From the NCBI RefSeq assembly GCF_007830235.1, contig NZ_VLKI01000001.1, forward strand, positions 54,415 to 118,414: DNA of 64,000 nucleotides, in the 5' to 3' direction. Both the position numbers and the translations under genes were made by a program. Source of the stretch: Cytobacillus oceanisediminis. GTDB lineage: Bacteria; Bacillota; Bacilli; Bacillales; Cytobacillaceae. Shown here piece by piece: positions 16,145 through 24,543 of the stretch; the stretch's first letter is position 1, and the number at the start of each line of letters is the position of its first letter. Below the pieces are notes generated by a model, which was not told where the DNA came from, made no database searches, and worked only from the letters and a program-made list of their open reading frames with translations.

Positions 16145-16975
16145 TTAATTGCCTGTTTTTAACGTTTCCTGAATGGAGTTGACGCGGATCCAAGGGCGGC
16201 CATCTTCCCAATTTAAGGAAACTGGTACTCTGAAGGTCTCTTCCAGCAAAGGTTCTGTGAGTGTTGCCCTTTTGCTGCCCTGAGCAATCACTTCTCCTTC
16301 CCTCATCAAAAGTGTATGAGAAATGGAAGGGACAATTTCCTCAATATGATGGGTTACATAAAGGACAGTAGGACCTTCTGGCTGTGCCATCATCTTCTCA
16401 ATTGAAGATAATAATTCTTCCCTGGAGTAGATATCCAAACCATTGCATGGTTCATCCAATATCAATAATTTTGGGGATGCCATTAAAGCTCTGGCAATCA
16501 TTGCTTTTCTTTTTTCGCCTTGCGAGAGGGACGACAATGTTTGATTTTCCACATGACGGATATTAAACCTCTCCATTAATTCAATGGCTTTCTCTAAATC
16601 CTTTTGAGTAATGTCCTCATACAAACCAATGGAAGCGAATTTGCCGCTCAAGACAATCTCAAGGACTGTATCGGAAGGACGGAACTGAAATTTATCATCC
16701 AAAGAGGTGCTTACCCATCCTATCGACCTTCTCAATTCAGGGATATTTGTTTTCCCGTAAAGATTCCCTAACACGGATACCTGTCCTCCATTTGGCCACT
16801 CATATCCAGTAATCATCTTAAGCAGAGTGGTTTTCCCCGATCCATTCAAACCAAGAACTGCCCAATGCTGTCCCTTCTCCACTTCCCAGGAAACATTATG
16901 TAAAATTTCTTTTCCGTCTCTTTTCCAGCTGATGCTATTTAAGCAGATGACAATTCTGGAATCTATTTGACTCAT
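16145..16975 (-). CDS. ABC transporter ATP-binding protein (YlmA-like)
   Basis: Single ABC ATPase of 276 residues: Walker [13 protein letters not shown] (about 42-53), signature LSQGEKRKAMIARAL, Walker B LLILDEPCNGLD and the H-loop YVTHHIEEI. It resembles the orphan ATPase YlmA of B. subtilis and the molybdate/photorepair ModF group. No permease or binding protein is adjacent, so a transport partner must be elsewhere or the protein has a non-transport role. The ATG at 16975 follows AAGGAGGATTACC. It lies immediately upstream of the LarA family gene. Confidence 0.82.
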   Translation of the reverse strand: MSQIDSRIVICLNSISWKRDGKEILHNVSWEVEKGQHWAVLGLNGSGKTTLLKMITGYEWPNGGQVSVLGNLYGKTNIPELRRSIGWVSTSLDDKFQFRPSDTVLEIVLSGKFASIGLYEDITQKDLEKAIELMERFNIRHVENQTLSSLSQGEKRKAMIARALMASPKLLILDEPCNGLDIYSREELLSSIEKMMAQPEGPTVLYVTHHIEEIVPSISHTLLMREGEVIAQGSKRATLTEPLLEETFRVPVSLNWEDGRPWIRVNSIQETLKTGN

Positions 16976-17168
16976 GGTAATCCTCCTTCTGACTCACTTT
17001 TTAATAGGGTGATTAATGCATACAGATAACGAAAATTATTTGCCTTCAATACGGAATAAAGCTGAAGACACTATTCTTTGATTTCCATATGACTGCTGTG
17101 AAATCCTGTGTTTTAGTTCATACTTTTTCATCTGCCATGCTTTTCCTTTTTGGTGGAGTGAAAAAAAG

Positions 17169-17395
17169 GGTGTCATAGGCTTTGATGAAGACGAAAACCT
17201 TCAATAGAATGGATATTTGGTCGCCATAGAGCGTTCATGAAGACGAAAACCTTCGATGTAGTGGAAATAAGGTCGTCATAGGGCGTTTTTGAAGACGAAA
17301 ACCTTCGATGCAGTGGAAATAAGTCGTCATAGGGCGTTCATGAAGACGAAAACCTTCACCCAGATGGAAAAATGGACGTCATAGAGCGTTTTTAT
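17169..17395. repeat. Intergenic array, four 52-bp units with CGTC/GAAGACG half-sites
   Basis: GAAGACGAAAACC recurs at 17187, 17239, 17291 and 17342 (spacing 52, 52, 51). Each is preceded by a GTCGTCATAGGGCGTT-type block, so an inverted CGTC/GACG pair is spaced about 20 bp inside each unit. A partial unit ends near 17395. The rest of the 16976-17484 gap (16976-17168) shows nothing recognisable. Confidence 0.85.
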
Positions 17396-17425
17396 GATTC
17401 GTTTATATAATTTTCCTAAAACAAC

Positions 17426-17463
17426 AAAAGGCAGCCCCATTCTTTCGAACAGGCTGCCTTTTT
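17426..17463 (-). terminator. Terminator of the IDEAL protein gene
   Basis: AAAAGGCAGCC and GGCTGCCTTTTT around a 15-nt loop, 22 bp past the stop codon; works in both directions. Confidence 0.85.
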
Positions 17464-17484
17464 ACACATTAAATTGTCGGCTAA

Positions 17485-17676
17485 TTACGAAATCTTTTTT
17501 AATTCATCTGTTAGGCGGATAAATTCATCCTTGTTTCGGTCCGTAAGAGCTTCATCAATTTTTTCGCGAAGCTTATCTTTACGATATTCTTTAAGAGCTT
17601 GATTTAGGACCTGTTCTGCTAACTGTGACACATTTTCCTCAGACTGTTGCGGCGAGTTAAGTAGACGTTTTTCCAT
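17485..17676 (-). CDS. IDEAL domain protein
   Basis: Small protein of 63 residues whose C-terminal half contains the name-giving IDEALTDRNKDEF motif. IDEAL domains occur in Bacillales as short stand-alone proteins or at the C-terminus of longer ones such as YpiB and ComK-modulating proteins; their biochemical role is unclear. A start ATG at 17676 follows AAGGGGTTGATTTCAA. Monocistronic with its own terminator. Confidence 0.85.
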   Translation of the reverse strand: MEKRLLNSPQQSEENVSQLAEQVLNQALKEYRKDKLREKIDEALTDRNKDEFIRLTDELKKIS

Positions 17677-17829
17677 TTGAAATCAACCCCTTGACCTTTT
17701 TTCTATTATAACAAAAGTTTTCTGATAATTCAAACCATAATTTTCTGAAATTTAGTTTAGCAGCTGCTAAGCTTGTATTTTCAATGTACCCAGATAGCAA
17801 GTTGTTTAAACAATATAGAGTTAAAAGAC

Positions 17830-17880
17830 AAAAAAGCTGAATTATAAAGAAAATTGCTCTTCCTTACAAGTCAGCTTTTT
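17830..17880 (-). terminator. Terminator after the mdh remnant
   Basis: AAAAAGCTGA and TCAGCTTTTT with a 30-nt loop. It is intact although the gene before it is broken. Confidence 0.65.
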
Positions 17881-17895
17881 CGACTAGTTATTGAC

Positions 17896-18570
17896 CTATT
17901 CAGTTTGGAGTATGCCCATAACATTTTGAACGGACTTAACAGATTTATCGAGCGCAGCTTTTTCATCTGCTGTCAGCGGAATTTCAATTACACTTTCAAT
18001 TCCATTGCCGCCGAGGATGGTAGGCACACCAAGATATATATTGCTGTAGCCATACTCTCCTTCGAGGTAGGCAATCGAAGGCAAAATGCGTTTTTTATCC
18101 TTCAGGATCGCTTCTGCCATCTGTACCATAGAGGCCGCAGGTGCATAATACGCACTGCCCTGGCCAAGAAGATTAACAATTTCTCCTCCGCCTTTTCTGG
18201 TTCTTTCCACAATTGCTTCGATTCTTTCAGCAGGAAGAATTTTTTCAAGCGGGATACCTCCAGCATAAGAGTAGCGTACTAAAGGAACCATGTCATCTCC
18301 ATGGCCCCCCAGGACAAATCCTGAGATATCTTCGATTGAGACGCCTAACTCTTGGGCAACAAACGTATTAAAACGGGCAGTATCCAATACACCTGATTGA
18401 CCGATTACGCGGTTTTTTGGAAATCCTGTTGTTTTATAACAAACATAGGTCATCGCATCGACAGGGTTACTTAATACAATGATATAGCTTTCAGGGGCAT
18501 ATTTTATAATATTCTCTGAAAAAATTCTTCTGATACATCTTTAAAAACTGCATCCTGAGCAGCTGCATGA
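17896..18570 (-). pseudogene. Malate dehydrogenase remnant, N-terminal third missing
   Basis: The C-terminal two thirds of a bacterial malate dehydrogenase are well preserved: [28 protein letters not shown], the active-site His in [20 protein letters not shown], and [15 protein letters not shown]. The NAD-binding first 110 or so residues are absent. Upstream the frame is disturbed by a tandem near-duplication (TCAGAAGAATTTTT next to TCAGAGAATATTAT), before which only a short piece ([14 protein letters not shown]) can be aligned loosely. No start codon with a ribosome binding site precedes the conserved part. It is probably a decaying extra copy, with a complete mdh expected in the citZ-icd-mdh locus elsewhere. 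Confidence 0.8.
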
Positions 18571-18602
18571 TCAATTATTGCAAGATTGCTTATAATTACT
18601 TA

Positions 18603-19652
18603 TTACCTTTTACTAAACATCCCCGCAACCACCCGTCCATTCCGCCCTTTCGTTGTCTCTGCCTGTGAAAGCGAATTGAGGATGGCTTCTTCGGCTGCTT
18701 CAGCTGCACCTTGAAAAAGCTGATTCATAATAGGATGATCATCTCTAAGAAAATGGGCAGTTTCAATCATATGGTTACTTTGATGGGAAACTTTATTGGC
18801 GGTTGAAAACGCAATGACAATGTCGCCGCTGCCATTGCTGAAGTGGCTTCCCGTCCGGCCGAGCCCAATTCCACATCTCTTTGCCAGTCTTTTTAGCTGC
18901 CTGTCACTGACAGGTGCGTTTGTAGCCAGGACAATCATGATGGATCCATCTGGCGTTTCATTAACCTCTTTTACATCCTCTGAAAACAGCCCATATTTAC
19001 TAAATGGGAAATCGTCTTTATTGCCAAAATTGGTGACAACGAGGCAGCCGATTATGTATTCTGCAGGTTTTTTCTCCTCATTAATTACGCGTGATGCCGA
19101 TCCAACGCCACCTTTATAGCCAAAGCAGACCATCCCTTTACCAGCCCCCACTGCACCTTCAACAGCAATGTCCTCTTTCGCACTTTCAATTGCTTCGATG
19201 GCATGCTCAGGCTTAACCGGCAATTCCCGAATGGAATTTAAATACCCGTCATTGCACTCGCCAACGACAATATTGATGGTTCCGGTTGTCTCCCCAATTT
19301 CAGGATTGTTTTTTAGCATATATTTCAGTGTACCCTGAGTGACCGCCGGAACGCCAAATGTGTTGGTCAGCATGATCGGTGATTCAAGCAGACCTAATTC
19401 TTCTACCTGTACAAGACCTGTTGTTTTTCCAAAGCCATTGATGACATAGCTGGCTGCAGGCACTTTTTCATGAAACAGGTTACCGCCATGCGGCAAAATC
19501 GCGGTTACGCCGGTGCAGGCATATTCGCCTTCTCCCTGGAGCGGATCATCCAAAGTGACATGTCCTACCCTGACCCCCTCAATATCTGTGATGCAATTTT
19601 TTTTGCCAGGCTTCTGTTTGCCTATTTTAACGCCTCTTTCTCTTATTTTCAT
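18603..19652 (-). CDS. P1-family (DmpA-type) aminopeptidase
   Basis: Self-processing N-terminal-nucleophile peptidase of 349 residues, in the DmpA/BapA group that removes N-terminal residues from peptides, including beta-peptides. The expected autocleavage point is Gly236-Ser237 within DGSIMIVLATNAPVSD, matching the DmpA beta-chain start. The family block GVRVGHVTL and the conserved FSNGSGDIVIAFSTAN follow. No signal peptide, so it is probably cytoplasmic. The ATG at 19652 has TTGGAGGATACAT upstream. It lies just upstream of the mdh remnant on the same strand. Confidence 0.88.
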   Translation of the reverse strand: MKIRERGVKIGKQKPGKKNCITDIEGVRVGHVTLDDPLQGEGEYACTGVTAILPHGGNLFHEKVPAASYVINGFGKTTGLVQVEELGLLESPIMLTNTFGVPAVTQGTLKYMLKNNPEIGETTGTINIVVGECNDGYLNSIRELPVKPEHAIEAIESAKEDIAVEGAVGAGKGMVCFGYKGGVGSASRVINEEKKPAEYIIGCLVVTNFGNKDDFPFSKYGLFSEDVKEVNETPDGSIMIVLATNAPVSDRQLKRLAKRCGIGLGRTGSHFSNGSGDIVIAFSTANKVSHQSNHMIETAHFLRDDHPIMNQLFQGAAEAAEEAILNSLSQAETTKGRNGRVVAGMFSKR

Positions 19653-19819
19653 ATGTATCCTCCAAGCGAGATTTTTGATTCAATCGCAAATACCTGGGTA
19701 TTTTATTAAAACAGATTCATTCATTAGAATTTCCAAATGGTTTCCTTTATAATAGATAGACATTTAGGTTTCCTAATCATTTTATTATAGTTTGCTAAGG
19801 TTTTGGGAGGATTTTTATT

Positions 19820-21004
19820 ATGAGTCAGTCAATAGCAAAGGGGACACCCAAGCAAACAGTGGGCTCCGAAAAAATATGGTCTCGGGATTTTGTGCTGATT
19901 CTGATGTCCAATTTCTTTATATTTCTAGGATTTCAAATGACACTTCCAACCATACCCCTGTTCGTTGAAAAATTGGGCGGAAATGATCAAATGATTGGTA
20001 TTGTGGTAGGAATCTTTACTTTTTCAGCACTTCTATTGCGCCCTTATGCAGGTCATGCCCTGGAGTCAAAGGGCAGGCGCTTTGTCTATTTAATTGGTTT
20101 GGCTATTTTCGTTGTGTCGGTAGGATCTTTCGGCTTTGTAAACAGTTTGCTTTTCTTATTTATTCTAAGAGTTGTCCAAGGATTTGGCTGGGGCTTTTCG
20201 ACAACTGCTTCAGGCACGATTGCCACTGATTTGATCCCTGCCAAACGGCGCGGGGAAGGAATGGGCTATTTTGGGCTTTCCGGAAATATTGCACTTGCAT
20301 TTGGTCCAACCCTGGGACTCGCTTTAACTGGGATTATTTCTTTTAAGCTCTTATTTTTATTTTGTGCACTCTTAGGAATGGCAGCCCTTTTGCTATCTTC
20401 AAGAATACAATATAAACAAGTTGAAAAGCAGGCTGTACCCATGAAGAGATGGGATATATATGAAAAAGGCGCTTTAAAACCATCCCTTCTTTTATTTTTT
20501 ATCACGGTGTCCTTTGGCGGTATCGCTTCTTTCCTTCCGATCTACTCGGCTCAAAAGGGAATAGGCGGAATACACTGGTACTTTCTTTTATTTGCCATTG
20601 CACTAATGGTTTCCCGGACATTTGCAGGGAGATTATATGACCAAAGAGGGCATCAAGCGGTATTTATCCCGGGCGCTGTTTTAATTTTAGCAGCCATGGT
20701 CCTCCTGGCCTGGCTGCCAAACAGCAATGTTATGTATACAGCTGCCATTTTTTATGGACTCGGATTCGGATCTGTTCAGCCTGCACTTCAGGCCTGGTCT
20801 GTAAAAGAAGCCCCAGCCAATCGCCGGGGCATGGCAAATGCCACCTTTTTCTCCTTTTTTGACCTTGGTGTTGGTATCGGGGCTATCGTTTTCGGGCAAA
20901 TTGCTCACCTATTTGGCTACAGTACGATTTACCTGACAGCTGGAGGCTCGGTTCTAATTTCGATCCTTCTATATATAGGAATTCTGGTAACTAAACGAGG
21001 CTAA
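19820..21004 (+). CDS. MFS transporter, drug-efflux-like
   Basis: Twelve-helix major facilitator of 394 residues. Family motif A-like GHALESKGRRF lies after the second helix and RVVQGFGWGFSTTASGT in helix 4-5, typical of 12-TM Bacillus efflux MFS proteins. A strong GGGAGG ribosome binding site precedes the ATG at 19820. It is divergent from the P1 peptidase gene, is alone in its transcription unit and has its own terminator. Substrate unknown. Confidence 0.85.
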   Translation: MSQSIAKGTPKQTVGSEKIWSRDFVLILMSNFFIFLGFQMTLPTIPLFVEKLGGNDQMIGIVVGIFTFSALLLRPYAGHALESKGRRFVYLIGLAIFVVSVGSFGFVNSLLFLFILRVVQGFGWGFSTTASGTIATDLIPAKRRGEGMGYFGLSGNIALAFGPTLGLALTGIISFKLLFLFCALLGMAALLLSSRIQYKQVEKQAVPMKRWDIYEKGALKPSLLLFFITVSFGGIASFLPIYSAQKGIGGIHWYFLLFAIALMVSRTFAGRLYDQRGHQAVFIPGAVLILAAMVLLAWLPNSNVMYTAAIFYGLGFGSVQPALQAWSVKEAPANRRGMANATFFSFFDLGVGIGAIVFGQIAHLFGYSTIYLTAGGSVLISILLYIGILVTKRG

Positions 21005-21008
21005 AAAG

Positions 21009-21048
21009 AAAGACGATTTTCCTTTTTCACAGGGACATCGTCTTTTTT
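21009..21048 (+). terminator. Terminator between the MFS gene and the convergent SDR gene
   Basis: AAAGACGAT and ATCGTCTTTTTT around a 19-nt loop; usable on both strands. Confidence 0.85.
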
Positions 21049-21058
21049 ATGTAAAAAG

Positions 21059-21841
21059 TTATAAAGCCTTCACCATGCCGCCATCCACGAGAATGGAGCT
21101 TCCGGTTACATAGCTGCTCGCATCGGAGGCAAGGAAGGTAACCACATTTGCAAACTCTTCCGGAGTTCCGTATCTTCGCAATGGAATCATGCTTTTTGCT
21201 CTTTCCACAATTTCTTCCTTGGAGACGTTCTGTTTATCGGCATTGTGCTGATCCAGATAATCAACCCTGTCTGTCGCAATGCGGCCAGGAGCTACGGTAT
21301 TAATCAAAATATGATAAGGTGCCAGCTCCTCTGACAGCGTTTTTGTCATGCCAACGATCCCTAAACGGAATGTATTGGATAAAAGAAGGCCCGGGATCGG
21401 CTGCTTAATGGATGAAGATGCAATATTAATGATTCTGCCGCCATTTTTCTTCAGATCAGAAAGTGCTTCACGAATGAGTCTTACGTAACTTAACAGATTT
21501 AATTGAAAGGCCTTTTCCCAATCTTCGTCTGTAAAGGTTTCAAATGTCCCGCCAGGAGGGCCGCCTGCGTTATTGACAAGAATATCAATTCCCCCAAGTG
21601 TTTCACTTGTATGCTTGATTAGTTGTTTAATATCTTCTGGATTGGTAATATCCGCTCTAAAATATTCAACTTCTATGCCATTTTCACGGAATTCCGTTTG
21701 CACGGACTGCAATTTCCCTTCATCCCGGCTTGTAATCATTACGCGTGCGCCTTCTTTTGCCAATTGAGCAGCCACTGCTTTTCCAAGGCCCTGACTTGAT
21801 GCAATGACAAGGGCGTTTTTATTTTTTAGGTTAAGGTCCAT
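21059..21841 (-). CDS. SDR family protein with altered catalytic motif
   Basis: Rossmann-fold short-chain dehydrogenase/reductase of 260 residues. The cofactor loop is IASSQGLGKAVA, and NNAGGPPGG is the NNAG motif. The usual YxxxK pair is missing: the aligned segment reads LSNTFRLGIVGMTKTL, with Ser in the Tyr place and Arg in the Lys place. A recognised divergent branch of 3-oxoacyl-ACP-reductase-like SDRs has such changes, so the gene is probably functional but with a different mechanism or role. The ATG at 21841, not the upstream one within ATGGAGG, is the start. Single gene. Confidence 0.85.
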   Translation of the reverse strand: MDLNLKNKNALVIASSQGLGKAVAAQLAKEGARVMITSRDEGKLQSVQTEFRENGIEVEYFRADITNPEDIKQLIKHTSETLGGIDILVNNAGGPPGGTFETFTDEDWEKAFQLNLLSYVRLIREALSDLKKNGGRIINIASSSIKQPIPGLLLSNTFRLGIVGMTKTLSEELAPYHILINTVAPGRIATDRVDYLDQHNADKQNVSKEEIVERAKSMIPLRRYGTPEEFANVVTFLASDASSYVTGSSILVDGGMVKAL

Positions 21842-21934
21842 ATTGTTTTCCTCCATTTAATTTTATTCATAAAAAAGCATAAATCAATTATAATACAAAA
21901 TAGTGAATTTTTAAAAAATAAGCTTTAAACTAAA

Positions 21935-22221
21935 GGATGTTTTCTCATAGATTGTTGTTTTTGCTTATCAATTTTTCCCGTTGATTACCTTGCGTGCACT
22001 CAGCGAACAACGGGGAGCAATGTGAGCCTCCTCGGCTTCGCCTGTGGGGTCTCACACTTCCTTCATTTCCCGCAGGACATTGAATAATCATCCTTGAATA
22101 AACACCTCGTCGTAAGAAAATGCGGATGCATTTTCGAGGATCAAGTGCCCTCCACTACAATCAACTCAGTTTGTTAAACTAAGTTTGCCTTCAAAAAGCA
22201 ACAAACTTTACGAAAACAGCC
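21935..22221. mobile_element. MITE-like element, copy 4 (long form)
   Basis: Bounded by an exact 8-bp direct repeat AAACTAAA (21927-21934 and 22222-22229). The left end GGATGTTTTCTCATAGATTG matches the inward reading of the right end, GGCTGTTTTCGTAAAGTTTG. The core has GTTGATT, TTCCCGCAGGA and CAATCAAC, plus the extra module (22076-22142) with its AAAATGC/GCATTTT hairpin. At 287 bp it is the longest copy. Its right target copy is the T-tract of the SRPBCC terminator. Confidence 0.9.
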
Positions 22222-22226
22222 AAACT

Positions 22227-22262
22227 AAAAAGGCGGATATGCCTTTGATAGTCAGATCCGCC
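22227..22262 (-). terminator. Terminator of the ArsR-SRPBCC/SRPBCC operon
   Basis: Minus-strand stem GGCGGAT / ATCCGCC with a 17-nt loop, followed by TTTTTAGTTT. MITE copy 4 is inserted at its tail. Confidence 0.75.
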
Positions 22263-22281
22263 ATTCTATAGCTTTTATTTA

Positions 22282-22719
22282 TTAATTTTTCTCTAAAATA
22301 TTTTTTAGTTTATCCAGATCCTTCATGTTTGCTTTTCTCATCATGGCAGACATTATCGGGGCAACCAATTTTGAAAAACCAGTGGGGTTTCCCCTATTGC
22401 GTAGGGTCATCTGTGTGGTGTTTTCGTCAACGGCTTCCCATGTGTAGGTTGTTTCCATAGGAAAGGGTCCTTGTGCCGTTCTCATGATCATTTTTTCCCC
22501 AGCGATATATTCCACTATTTCATATACATAGGCTAATTCTCTCCCCAGAAATTGAGCCTTAAAAGCAATTTGGGAACCTACACTCAAGGGCTTCTTTGTT
22601 TTCCACTCTGCTGATTGAATATTTACGTACCATTCAGGAGCATTGTCTGGGTTTGCAGTATAATCCGCCACTCTTTCAAGAGGAGCACGGATATTCTTAT
22701 TTGTCACTACATCAACCAT
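22282..22719 (-). CDS. SRPBCC (polyketide cyclase/START-like) protein
   Basis: Protein of 145 residues with the helix-grip SRPBCC fold pattern: an N-terminal strand and helix (VVTNKNIRAPLERVADYTAN), a NAPEWYVN stretch, and a C-terminal amphipathic helix. Such proteins bind hydrophobic ligands in a deep pocket. It starts 15 nt after the ArsR-SRPBCC fusion gene and shares its terminator, so both form one operon in which this protein may handle the ligand that the regulator senses. The ligand is unknown. Confidence 0.8.
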   Translation of the reverse strand: MVDVVTNKNIRAPLERVADYTANPDNAPEWYVNIQSAEWKTKKPLSVGSQIAFKAQFLGRELAYVYEIVEYIAGEKMIMRTAQGPFPMETTYTWEAVDENTTQMTLRNRGNPTGFSKLVAPIMSAMMRKANMKDLDKLKNILEKN

Positions 22720-22734
22720 ACTTTTCCTCCACCT

Positions 22735-23532
22735 TTAAATTGAATCGTTAGGTTGTTCCAAGTAATTTTTCAGGAGGGTTCCCAAAAGATATTTCCAGCC
22801 TTCTGTGTGTTCCTTTTCCCAATGATCCTCTATAATACCCGACGCAGTATGAGAGAGCTGAAGAGTTGTAACACCATCTTTTTCTTTTAGCCGATAAGTA
22901 TATGCGCTTTGCACAGCACCCTGCATTCCAAGATGGCCATGCATCCTGATTTCTTCAGGCGCATTCACATAATAAACATTTCCCCAGACGGCACCTTCAT
23001 TTTCTCCCCACTTTTCCACAAAAAGGCCACCAGGCACAGGGTCAAATGAAAAATTTGATTCTGTTCCCTTTGGAGCTAAACGAAATTCCCACCAGTCCCC
23101 TGCATTTTCGGTTAAAGCTTTAAAAACCTGATGACGAGGTGCGTTAATGATTACTTCTTGTTCAATTTGAAATACCTTTGCTTGATCTGTAAGAGCCATT
23201 TCTTTATCTCCTCCTAATTGTTCAGCCGCTAATTTTAAATTAAGCAAAGTTGAGGCTGATGATTCCATGTACTTTCCCACCCAGCGGTTATGCATTTCCT
23301 GTAGTGGTACAGCATTCAGAAAGTTAAGTCTGTACCTTCCCTTCCTGCGGACAACCACCAAATTGCCTTCCTGTAAAGCAGATAAATGTTTCATGATTGC
23401 GTACCTCGAAACTTCAGGAAAACATTCATCCAGCTCTCCTGTCGTACGGGGTGAATGGCGAAGAATATCAAGAATCTTTCTGCGTATTGGATGTCCGAGT
23501 GCTTTAAATAATGCTGAAAGCTCATCTTCCAT
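22735..23532 (-). CDS. ArsR-type regulator fused to an SRPBCC (AHSA1-like) domain
   Basis: Two-domain protein of 265 residues. Residues 1-95 form an ArsR-like winged helix (LFKALGHPIRRKILDIL, then a recognition region EVSRYAIMKHLSAL); no metal-binding Cys cluster is seen. Residues from about 120 form an AHSA1/SRPBCC domain (QEVIINAPRHQVFKALTENA to the C-terminal helix GWKYLLGTLLKNYLE). The fusion suggests a one-component sensor that binds a hydrophobic ligand in the SRPBCC cavity and releases DNA. Two tandem 20-bp palindromes lie just upstream, the likely autoregulatory operators. Confidence 0.85.
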   Translation of the reverse strand: MEDELSALFKALGHPIRRKILDILRHSPRTTGELDECFPEVSRYAIMKHLSALQEGNLVVVRRKGRYRLNFLNAVPLQEMHNRWVGKYMESSASTLLNLKLAAEQLGGDKEMALTDQAKVFQIEQEVIINAPRHQVFKALTENAGDWWEFRLAPKGTESNFSFDPVPGGLFVEKWGENEGAVWGNVYYVNAPEEIRMHGHLGMQGAVQSAYTYRLKEKDGVTTLQLSHTASGIIEDHWEKEHTEGWKYLLGTLLKNYLEQPNDSI

Positions 23533-23566
23533 AACTAAGTATCCTTTCGCTTTTGGAATTCTTTAC

Positions 23567-23611
23567 ATGTGACAAAATAGTAACATATTTTATGTGACCT
23601 AATGGTAACAT
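23567..23611. promoter_or_regulatory. Tandem palindromic operators before the ArsR-SRPBCC gene
   Basis: ATGTGACAAAATAGTAACAT (23567-23586) and ATGTGACCTAATGGTAACAT (23592-23611) are two copies of ATGTnAC-N6-GTnACAT, starting 25 bp apart and about 35 bp upstream of the start codon. Their symmetry and duplication indicate a dimeric repressor bound twice; the adjacent ArsR-type protein is the obvious candidate. Confidence 0.75.
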
Positions 23612-23634
23612 TAGATTTTTTTCAGGTCAATAGG

Positions 23635-23669
23635 GGAAAAAAATAGCCTAGGCAAATAAAGCCTAGGCT
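23635..23669 (-). terminator. Terminator of the enoyl-CoA hydratase gene
   Basis: Perfect minus-strand stem AGCCTAGGC / GCCTAGGCT with a 7-nt loop followed by ATTTTTTTCC. Confidence 0.9.
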
Positions 23670-23681
23670 GTTTTCGTTTAT

Positions 23682-24467
23682 TTAATCTAAAAATCTAGCT
23701 TCCCTTTTTCCTAAAAATGCCGATATCCCTTCTTTTCCTTCTGCACTATTTGCCCTATCCGCAAGAAATTCAGTTTCGATCGCCATTTGGGATTCAAGCG
23801 TTTCCTGCATAGAGTGGTAGAATAACTTTTTTGTGGCTCCAAAAGCATTCATTGGCCCTTTTGCGAGATTTTCAGCCAAGTTGATGACAGCCGGCATCAG
23901 TTCTTCTTCAGGAAGGACTTGATTGACAATCCCCCACTCTTCAGCTTCTTTCGCATTTAACATTCGGTTTGTATACATCAGCTCAAGTGCCCGCTTCATG
24001 CCAACTACTCTCGGTAAAAAGTAGCTGCCTGAGCCATCTGGAGTTAATCCGATTTTATTATAAGCCATAACGAATTTTGAACTTTCAGCCGCATAAACAA
24101 GATCGCAGGAGAGGGCCAGGCTCATACCTGCACCAGCAGCCACACCATTTACCGCCCCAATAAAAGGCTTGTTCATTCTGGCAAAATGCGAAACAGCCCC
24201 ATGCAAATAAGCGGTTACCATTTTTAAATGAGCGGAAATTTCTTCACCCTCGCTCGAAAAACTCTTTAAATCGCCGCCAACTGAGAACTTATTGCCGGCT
24301 CCAGTAATAATAACCGATCGGATATCCTCATTTTCCGAGCAGATAATAGCCGTGTCCAGCAATTCCTTTGAAAGCTGCAAATCAATGCCATTGCCAGCTT
24401 CCGGACGGTTTAATGTAACAATCCCTACATTATTTTCGATGGTTAACAGTACCTTTTTATTTTCCAA
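23682..24467 (-). CDS. Enoyl-CoA hydratase/isomerase family protein
   Basis: Crotonase-fold enzyme of 261 residues that hydrates or isomerises an enoyl-CoA in beta-oxidation. Oxyanion-hole blocks are NKFSVGGDLKSF and GAVNGVAAGAGMSLALSCDL. The position of the first catalytic Glu of classical hydratases is not obvious, so isomerase or another crotonase activity is possible. The start is TTG at 24467 behind AGGAGGATAAGAA. It is downstream of the main fatty-acid cluster on the same strand but separated from it by MITE copy 5 and a terminator, so it is transcribed on its own. Confidence 0.85.
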   Translation of the reverse strand: MENKKVLLTIENNVGIVTLNRPEAGNGIDLQLSKELLDTAIICSENEDIRSVIITGAGNKFSVGGDLKSFSSEGEEISAHLKMVTAYLHGAVSHFARMNKPFIGAVNGVAAGAGMSLALSCDLVYAAESSKFVMAYNKIGLTPDGSGSYFLPRVVGMKRALELMYTNRMLNAKEAEEWGIVNQVLPEEELMPAVINLAENLAKGPMNAFGATKKLFYHSMQETLESQMAIETEFLADRANSAEGKEGISAFLGKREARFLD

Positions 24468-24543
24468 TTCTTATCCTCCTCATTGAATGCTCTTAATAGA
24501 TTTCTATTTTATAGGCCTGTATTCCTGTAAGTTTTAATGGAAA

